This document shows, one piece after another, positions 60,301 to 64,000 of a stretch of DNA of 64,000 nt. Within the stretch, counting starts at the first letter, position 1. Each line of letters opens with the position of its first letter. The stretch is from contig CAWATM010000010.1 of the NCBI GenBank assembly GCA_963784895.1, positions 155,479-219,478 on the forward strand, in the 5' to 3' direction. Under the pieces are notes generated by a model, which did not search any database, was not told where the DNA came from, and worked only from the letters and a program-made list of their open reading frames with translations. Position numbers and translations under genes: made by a program. Source of the DNA: Gaiellasilicea sp963784895. GTDB lineage: Bacteria > Actinomycetota > Thermoleophilia > Gaiellales > Gaiellaceae.

Positions 60301-60395
60301 AGGTGGAGCCGCGGGTCGCGGATGCTCGGCAGCAGCACGGGGTACGACGTGCCTCGGATCCGCAGGGTCGGCTTGCCCGAGCCGGGAGCGCTCAT
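57321..60395 (-). CDS. RnfD/NqrB-like membrane domain fused to FG-GAP repeats and ASPIC/UnbV domain
   Basis: A 1024-residue fusion. Residues about 25-335 form about ten membrane segments like RnfD/NqrB: HVILWPASALLTGNGVAFIL, GGHIFNPSNFGLVLCFLLL, and FMITDPKTIPAGKAGRRVYA. The covalent-flavin S-G-A-T motif of NqrB/RnfD is not seen. Residues about 340-495 are an external linker region. From about 500 to 930 there are seven D-x-[DN]-x-[DN]-[GT] calcium-loop repeats (DYDSDGWLDLF, DFDLDGKTDLF, DVNGDGRPDLF, DVDDDGRLDLY, DYSRDGREDLF, DLDNDTNLDL, DYDNDGDLDV) of a beta propeller. The end is an ASPIC/UnbV domain (GHWLEVRLRAFAPGARVTVV). ATG 60395 follows TACCAT by 7 bases; ATG 60404 is an alternative. 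No other Rnf/Nqr gene is near. Confidence 0.88.
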   Translation of the reverse strand: MSAPGSGKPTLRIRGTSYPVLLPSIRDPRLHLAAVIVSLQVLGQVAFDFRLSIAQILVSLLTCAVLEMGIAFRRQHVILWPASALLTGNGVAFILRVPGTEHGDWWSMHGWWVFAGTAAVSLLSKHLIQFRGGHIFNPSNFGLVLCFLLLGPELADPLEFWWGPMSVWLALALAIIVGGGFAILRRLRLLHIAVTFWVTFAASIAVLAASGHDMTARWHVGPVSDWEFWRVLAFSPEVLVFLFFMITDPKTIPAGKAGRRVYAVAIGLLAALLIAPQTTEFGSKVALLAALALVCAARPVLELVGAAARRRAWSSRAVGAAALAGAVTFVGLIVIAGTPARSSAEASVIPAPAGAIPHVTVRSAPGIAPIDRAAAEGIALDLAADLENEAEALRLRDRARAAAGADGARLAGLWRQIDAAADRTPGVPRYSVKRVRVSLEPADGQSPPLVVASASGTVEQAGATRLFAETFELVLKDGRYLITATRGSTAAPVARSDTLGGVRLRDVAADVGLDFRHDAFRFGVTHEEAAMMGGGLCWLDYDSDGWLDLFVVNAYGDEDYVQWTERGGLPRSALFHNVRGSFEDVSRGSGADLQLRGSGCVAADFDLDGKTDLFVTTAGYNVATNGYDALLWGNGDGTFTEGARAAGINEPGWHAGAAAGDVNGDGRPDLFVAGYADTTVPVAGAAGGFPSNVAGVRDRLYLNEGPDANGRSRFREVGRLAGLEPTQVDHGLGAVLTDVDDDGRLDLYVANDLDPNRLYLNVARPDGLGFRLVERGRRERVDDPNAGMGIAAADYSRDGREDLFVTNSRRQLHAAYRSTRAAFVDARPDFAAALGTDYTGWGVSWVDLDNDTNLDLVLANGAIPIEGLAKDAERIQVLENRTGEGRRGEFADAGTAVGIDAVRPSNGRGLAAADYDNDGDLDVAVNSIGGRLLLLENEGARGHWLEVRLRAFAPGARVTVVLPGGRTLTRTILAGGSYLSSEDSRAHFGLGGATRVSELVVRLPDGRELRRRNVAADRILTLTP

Positions 60396-60402
60396 CGCGC
60401 TC

Positions 60403-60408
60403 ATGGTA
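60403..60408 (-). promoter_or_regulatory. -10 box of the fusion gene
   Basis: TACCAT on the minus strand, 7 bases before ATG 60395. It overlaps the alternative ATG at 60404, which argues against that start. Confidence 0.5.
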
Positions 60409-60445
60409 TGCCGGAAATCGCCTGGTGCAGTAGCCCCGGAGCGTT

Positions 60446-60451
60446 TACTGT
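60446..60451 (+). promoter_or_regulatory. -10 box of the GntR-ABC operon
   Basis: TACTGT ends 9 bases before ATG 60461; no Shine-Dalgarno sequence. The GntR protein could regulate at this site. Confidence 0.5.
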
Positions 60452-60460
60452 TGCCGCACG

Positions 60461-60853
60461 ATGATCGAGTTCCACCTCGATCCCCGCTCGGGCGTGGCGC
60501 CCTACCTGCAGATCGTGCAGCAGGTGAAGGAGGCGCTCCGGCTCGGCCTGCTCGACGTCGGCGACCAGCTGCCGACCGTGCGCGAGGTCGTGGCGGAGCT
60601 CGCGATCAACCCGAACACCGTCGCGAAGGGATACCGGGAGCTGGAGGCGACCGGCCTGGTCGAGGCGCGCCCCGGCAAGGGCACGTTCATCACCGGCACG
60701 CTCGTCGCTCCGTCGCAGAAGCACCACGAGGCGCTCCGCCGCGAGCTCGAGCGCTGGCTCGATTCCGCTGAGCGGGCCGGCCTCGACGAGGAGAGCATCC
60801 GCGCGGTGATCTCGACGACGCTCCGGGAGGCGTTCGTCCGCCGCGTGGCATGA
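60461..60853 (+). CDS. GntR family regulator, YtrA subfamily
   Basis: A 130-residue repressor-type protein: winged HTH (about 10-72) with VAPYLQIVQQVKEALRLGLL, DVGDQLPTVREVVAELAI, NPNTVAKGYRELEATGLVEA and PGKGTFIT, then a short dimerisation tail. The lack of an effector domain is typical of YtrA-type regulators, which control an adjacent ABC exporter operon. Consistent with that, an ABC ATPase and permease follow, joined by ATGA. Confidence 0.92.
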   Translation: MIEFHLDPRSGVAPYLQIVQQVKEALRLGLLDVGDQLPTVREVVAELAINPNTVAKGYRELEATGLVEARPGKGTFITGTLVAPSQKHHEALRRELERWLDSAERAGLDEESIRAVISTTLREAFVRRVA

Positions 60854-61746
60854 CCGCCCCGCTCGCGCTGCACGGGGTGGGGAAGCGGTACCGACGGCGG
60901 TGGGCGCTGCGAGACTGCACGCTGGCGGTCCCGGAGCGGGCGATCGTCGGCCTCGCGGGGCCGAACGGCGCCGGCAAGTCGACGCTGCTCGGCCTCACGG
61001 TCGGGCTGCTGGCGCCGACCGAGGGCCGCGTCGAGGTGCTCGGGCGCGATCCGCGGCTCGAGCCGGACGTGCTCGCCGGCGTCGGCTACGTCGCCCGTGA
61101 GGCGCCCCTCTACCGCTCGTTCAGCGTGCGCGACACGATCGAGTTCGCCCGCGCGACGAATCCGGGCTGGGACTGGTCGATCGCGAGCGAGTACCTGACC
61201 CGGCTCGACCCCGGCCAGCGGGTCTCGTCGCTGACCGCGGGCGAGCGGAGCCGCCTCGCCCTGGCGGTCGCGCTCGGGAAGCGGCCGGCCCTCGTCCTCC
61301 TCGACGAGCCGTTCGAGCGGCTCGACCCGCTCGCCGCGCGGGAGTTCCTCCAGCTGCTGATGGACGGGGTCTCCGAGCTCGAGGCGACCGTCGTGATCGC
61401 CTCGCACGTGATCGCGGACATCGAGCGCGTCTCCGACCACATCGTCCTCCTCGGCGACGGGCACGTGCGGCTCGAAGGCAGCGCCGAGGAGCTGATCTCG
61501 ACGCATCGCCTGCTCACCGGCGCTGCGCGCCCGCTCGGACGGATCGCCGGGGTCGAGGAGATCATCCGGAAACGGCACAGCGGTCGCCAGATGACGCTGC
61601 TCGTCCGCGTCGACGGCCGGGCTGTCGACGCGTCGTGGTCGGTGGACGAGATCGGGCTCGAGGACCTCCTCCTCGCCTACATGGCGCCTGAGCGCCTGCC
61701 CGGGCCGCAGGAACCGGAGAAGGGACGGCTGCGATGGCATGGGTGA
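60850..61746 (+). CDS. ABC transporter ATP-binding protein
   Basis: A 298-residue ATPase: Walker A GLAGPNGAGKSTLLGL (about 38-48), Q-loop region with VGYVAREAPLY, signature SSLTAGERSRLALAVAL (LTAGE in place of LSGGQ), Walker B ALVLLDEPFERLDPLA, and switch His in ASHVIADIERVSDHIV. A C-terminal extension (about 215-298) is typical of ABC-2 exporters. Works with the permease encoded next, whose start lies within its last 13 bases. Confidence 0.92.
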   Translation: MTAPLALHGVGKRYRRRWALRDCTLAVPERAIVGLAGPNGAGKSTLLGLTVGLLAPTEGRVEVLGRDPRLEPDVLAGVGYVAREAPLYRSFSVRDTIEFARATNPGWDWSIASEYLTRLDPGQRVSSLTAGERSRLALAVALGKRPALVLLDEPFERLDPLAAREFLQLLMDGVSELEATVVIASHVIADIERVSDHIVLLGDGHVRLEGSAEELISTHRLLTGAARPLGRIAGVEEIIRKRHSGRQMTLLVRVDGRAVDASWSVDEIGLEDLLLAYMAPERLPGPQEPEKGRLRWHG

Positions 61747-62681
61747 CCTGGCGGCAGCACCGCCACCAGCTGCTCATCGGCCTCGCCCTGATCGCCGGAC
61801 TCGCCCTGGCCGCTCTCGTCACCGGGCTGCCGATGCGATCGGCATACCAGCGCGAAGCGCTCTCCTCGTGCCTGCCGCCGACGGCGCGCTCCGGCTGCGA
61901 CATCATCGTGCGCCACTTCCAGGCCGAGTTCGGCAGCCGCGTCGACGTCGCGGGCTACCTGATCCTGCTGCCGGCGCTCGTCGGCATGTTCGTCGGCGCC
62001 CCGCTCCTCGCACGTGAGCTGGAGCACGGCACGCATCGGTTCGCATGGACGCAAACGGTCACGCGCCGGCGGTGGCTGCTGACGAAGACGCTGCTGCTGG
62101 CGCTCGCCGTGGTGCTCGGCGGCGCAGTGCTCAGCGCGATCGTGATGTGGTGGCGGCAGCCGTTCGACGGGCTCGAGGGCCGCATGAGCCCGAGCGGCTT
62201 CGAGATCCAGGGGCTGGTCGTGCCCGCGTATGCCCTCTTCGCGCTCACGCTCGGCGTGCTCGCCGGCGGGGCTCTTCGGCGCACACTGGCCGCGATGTCG
62301 CTGACGTTGGTGGTGTTCGTGGCGGTCCGGCTAGCCGTGGCCGAGCTGCTCCGGCCGCGCTACGAGCCGCCTGAGCGCGAGACGATGACGGGGCTCGTCC
62401 CCGGCGCCAATGCACGCGACTGGGTGCTGAGCAACTCGCTCGTCGACGCCGTCGGCCGCCACATCTCCGCGGCCCGCGAGGACCTCGCGATCCTGCACGC
62501 GCAGCAGGCCAGGATCGACCCGCAGGAGTACCTGCTCTCGCTCGGCTGGCGGCGTGCGCTCGAGTTCCAGCCGGCCGATCGGTTCTGGACGTTCCAGGCG
62601 ATCGAGGCGGGGATCTTCTTCGCGCTCGCGACGGCGCTCCTCGTCGCGACCGTCTGGCTCGTGCGGCGGTCGCCGTCGTGA
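61734..62681 (+). CDS. ABC-2-type transporter permease
   Basis: A 315-residue permease with six membrane segments (about 12-30, 70-92, 115-138, 157-178, 183-203, 285-308). An external loop near the N-terminus holds two Cys (SSCLPPTARSGCD). Landmarks: LARELEHGTHRFAWTQTVTRRRWLLTK, typical of small ABC-2 permeases. Substrate unknown. Its stop overlaps the GTG of the binding-protein gene. Confidence 0.87.
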   Translation: MAWVTWRQHRHQLLIGLALIAGLALAALVTGLPMRSAYQREALSSCLPPTARSGCDIIVRHFQAEFGSRVDVAGYLILLPALVGMFVGAPLLARELEHGTHRFAWTQTVTRRRWLLTKTLLLALAVVLGGAVLSAIVMWWRQPFDGLEGRMSPSGFEIQGLVVPAYALFALTLGVLAGGALRRTLAAMSLTLVVFVAVRLAVAELLRPRYEPPERETMTGLVPGANARDWVLSNSLVDAVGRHISAAREDLAILHAQQARIDPQEYLLSLGWRRALEFQPADRFWTFQAIEAGIFFALATALLVATVWLVRRSPS

Positions 62682-63706
62682 CGGAGGACACACTCGACCG
62701 CGGGAAGCTGCTCCGCGCGCTCGGAGTCGCTGCAGCCGGACTCGGCGTCCCTGCAGTGGCCGGCGCGGCCTCGGGATCCGGCTTCCTCGAGCCACATCCG
62801 CGCTGGCGCTTCGTCTTCGTCAACCACGCGACGACGAATCCGTTCTTCGTCCCGACGCGGTACGGCATCCAGGACGCGTGTAGGCACTACGGCACGAACT
62901 ACGAGTGGACGGGCTCGAGCCGCAGCGATGTCGGCGAGATGGTCCGCGCGATGCGGCGGGCGATCGACGGCGGCGCGGCAGGCATAGCGGTGTCGGTGAT
63001 CGACCGGCGGGCGTTCAACAAGCCGGCGGCGGAGGCTCTGAGCCGCGGGATCCCGGTCGTCTCGTACAACGCCGACGGCGGCGTCGGCAACCGGCGGCTC
63101 GCCTACATCGGGCAGGATCTCTACCAGTCCGGCCTGAAGTTCGGCGCCCGGATCGCCCAGCTCGTCCAGGACGGTGACGTCTTCCTCTTCATCGCGACGC
63201 CGGGGCAGCTCAACATCCAGCCTCGGATCGACGGGGCGCTGGATGCGATCAGAGACTCGGGCAAGCGGATCCGCACGACGGTCGTCGCGACGGGACCGGG
63301 CGTGGCCGAGGAGCGAGCCCGGATCGAGGCAACCTACGCCGGCCACAAGAACCTGCGCGGCATGTTCGCCGTCGACGGAGGCTCGACCCAGGGAGTCGCC
63401 GACGTGATGCGGAAGCACGGGCTGCGGAAACGAGGCGTTCGCGCCGGCGGCTACGACCTGCTGCCGAGAACGTTGCGCGCGATCGCCGGCGGCCATCTCG
63501 ACTTCACGATCGACCAGCAGCCGTACCTCCAGGGCTTCCTGCCGATCTTCCAGCTCTTCATGGTTCGTTACAGCGGCGGCCTCGTCGCGCCGTCGGACAC
63601 GAACACCGGCCTGCTCTTCGTCACGCGCGGCAACGTGCGGCCGTACCTGACGACGACCACGCGATACGAGGGGAGCTCCGCGGTTTCGGAGTTTCCGGTC
63701 ACCTGA
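62678..63706 (+). CDS. sugar-type periplasmic binding protein (peripla_BP_4 family)
   Basis: A 342-residue exported binding protein: a hydrophobic leader (about 10-32, LLRALGVAAAGLGVPAVAGAA) without a lipobox Cys, then a two-lobed type-1 fold (about 42-335) with FVFVNHATTNPFFVPTRYG, VSVIDRRAFNKPAAEALS, GIPVVSYNADGG, and DFTIDQQPYLQGFLPIF. This is the ribose/xylose/inositol-type family. Odd context: it is translationally coupled (GTGA) to an ABC-2 exporter permease, not to an importer. Importer genes may follow beyond the window. Confidence 0.88.
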   Translation: MTEDTLDRGKLLRALGVAAAGLGVPAVAGAASGSGFLEPHPRWRFVFVNHATTNPFFVPTRYGIQDACRHYGTNYEWTGSSRSDVGEMVRAMRRAIDGGAAGIAVSVIDRRAFNKPAAEALSRGIPVVSYNADGGVGNRRLAYIGQDLYQSGLKFGARIAQLVQDGDVFLFIATPGQLNIQPRIDGALDAIRDSGKRIRTTVVATGPGVAEERARIEATYAGHKNLRGMFAVDGGSTQGVADVMRKHGLRKRGVRAGGYDLLPRTLRAIAGGHLDFTIDQQPYLQGFLPIFQLFMVRYSGGLVAPSDTNTGLLFVTRGNVRPYLTTTTRYEGSSAVSEFPVT

Positions 63707-63736
63707 CGCGGTCGCGTCATTCCCGGCGGGCGCACA

Positions 63737-63764
63737 TTGAACTAAATCCCTAGAGGAGTAGTAT
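63737..63764 (+). promoter_or_regulatory. candidate promoter P1 of the last gene
   Basis: TTGAAC (63737-63742), 16 bases, TAGTAT (63759-63764). Upstream of a second, better promoter. Confidence 0.4.
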
Positions 63765-63780
63765 TGCCGCGATCGCCACG

Positions 63781-63809
63781 TTGACTCGACCCCAGAGCAC
63801 GCTTAGGTT
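63781..63809 (+). promoter_or_regulatory. candidate promoter P2 of the last gene
   Basis: TTGACT (63781-63786), 17 bases, TAGGTT (63804-63809): the best -35/-10 pair in the window. It predicts a leader of about 85 bases before GTG 63900. I see no strong hairpin in that leader. Confidence 0.6.
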
Positions 63810-63899
63810 TGTGACGCCGATGAGGAGGTGGCCCTCGCGGACGAAAGTGCAGAGCAGCATCTGACCGGGCCCTATCCGAACGACATGGAGGGAAAGACT

Positions 63900-64000
63900 G
63901 TGAAGAAGACGATCGTTGCACTCGTAGTCGCGGCTCTGGCGGTGAGCGTCACCGTCACGGCAGCGGTTGCGAAGCCGACGAAGCGGGCCGGCGGCGCGGA
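63900..64000 (+). CDS. exported protein, 5' end only (runs off the window)
   Basis: Only 33 codons are visible: VKKTIVALVVAALAVSVTV, then TAAVAKPTKRAGGA. This is a signal peptide with probable cleavage after AVA. GTG 63900 has GGAGGGAAAG just upstream; ATG 63885, in frame, would add five residues and lacks a spaced ribosome site. It could be another binding protein of the transport system, but the mature part is outside the window. Confidence 0.65.
   Translation, partial: MKKTIVALVVAALAVSVTVTAAVAKPTKRAGGA

Overview
The window is GC-rich (estimated by eye near 70%), densely packed, and reads as a bacterial chromosome from the Actinomycetota, possibly class Thermoleophilia. That placement is inferred from the mix of housekeeping genes (metG-tatD-rsmA-ispE, glmU-prs, bL25/pth, mfd, mazG-eno-pyk, an FtsB-like gene followed by DUF501), the L,D-transpeptidase and Rv2578c-like radical SAM genes, and the base composition. 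There is one tRNA gene (tRNA-Gln). I see no rRNA, insertion sequence, prophage, CRISPR array or replication origin.

Layout. 1-3.7 kb: a frameshifted hypothetical gene, a GlsB-type membrane protein, an LCP cell-wall ligase diverging from a ROK glucokinase, and rsmI. 3.7-9.3 kb: an M23 peptidase, then the tightly overlapping metG-tatD-rsmA-ispE operon. 9.3-13.2 kb: tRNA-Gln, glmU, prs and a secreted vanadium-haloperoxidase-like protein. 13.3-18.7 kb: rplY(ctc)-pth, a GreA-like gene on the other strand, and a two-gene ABC exporter whose ATPase halves have complementary defects. 18.7-30.4 kb: mfd, a lipoprotein foldase, mazG, eno, pyk, FtsB-like, DUF501 and several small membrane or regulatory genes. 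30.4-36.5 kb: a multi-GAF PP2C phosphatase, a spermidine-synthase-like membrane protein, GDPD and an L,D-transpeptidase. 36.6-38.3 kb: a three-gene thiol/cytochrome c biogenesis operon (TlpA-CcmH-CcdA). 38.3-47 kb: REC-like protein, ferredoxin, a Rho-N-like protein, VOC, a compact flavoprotein, a NarL-type two-component system, radical SAM, MBL hydrolase and a CNNM/CorC transporter. 47-55.8 kb: a catabolic-looking block (XdhC pair, SDR, zinc ADH, cupin, dipeptidase, aldehyde dehydrogenase, TPP enzyme). 55.8-60.4 kb: malate synthase A and a giant RnfD/NqrB-FG-GAP-ASPIC fusion. 60.4-64 kb: a GntR/ABC-2 cassette running into a sugar-type binding protein.

The strongest window-wide signal is in the gene starts. 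More than twenty start codons sit 6-11 bases after a TANNNT box, usually with no Shine-Dalgarno sequence, as expected for leaderless mRNAs. Several boxes reuse the upstream gene's stop codon, and at least two divergent pairs appear to share one roughly symmetric -10 element. Inside operons, genes are joined by four-base NTGA overlaps, including two that require a CTG start. Three convergent pairs end in a shared CTAG.

The protein-level items most worth study are the RnfD/NqrB-FG-GAP-ASPIC fusion, the complementary degenerate ABC exporter, and a foldase whose codon usage changes abruptly over its rotamase domain.
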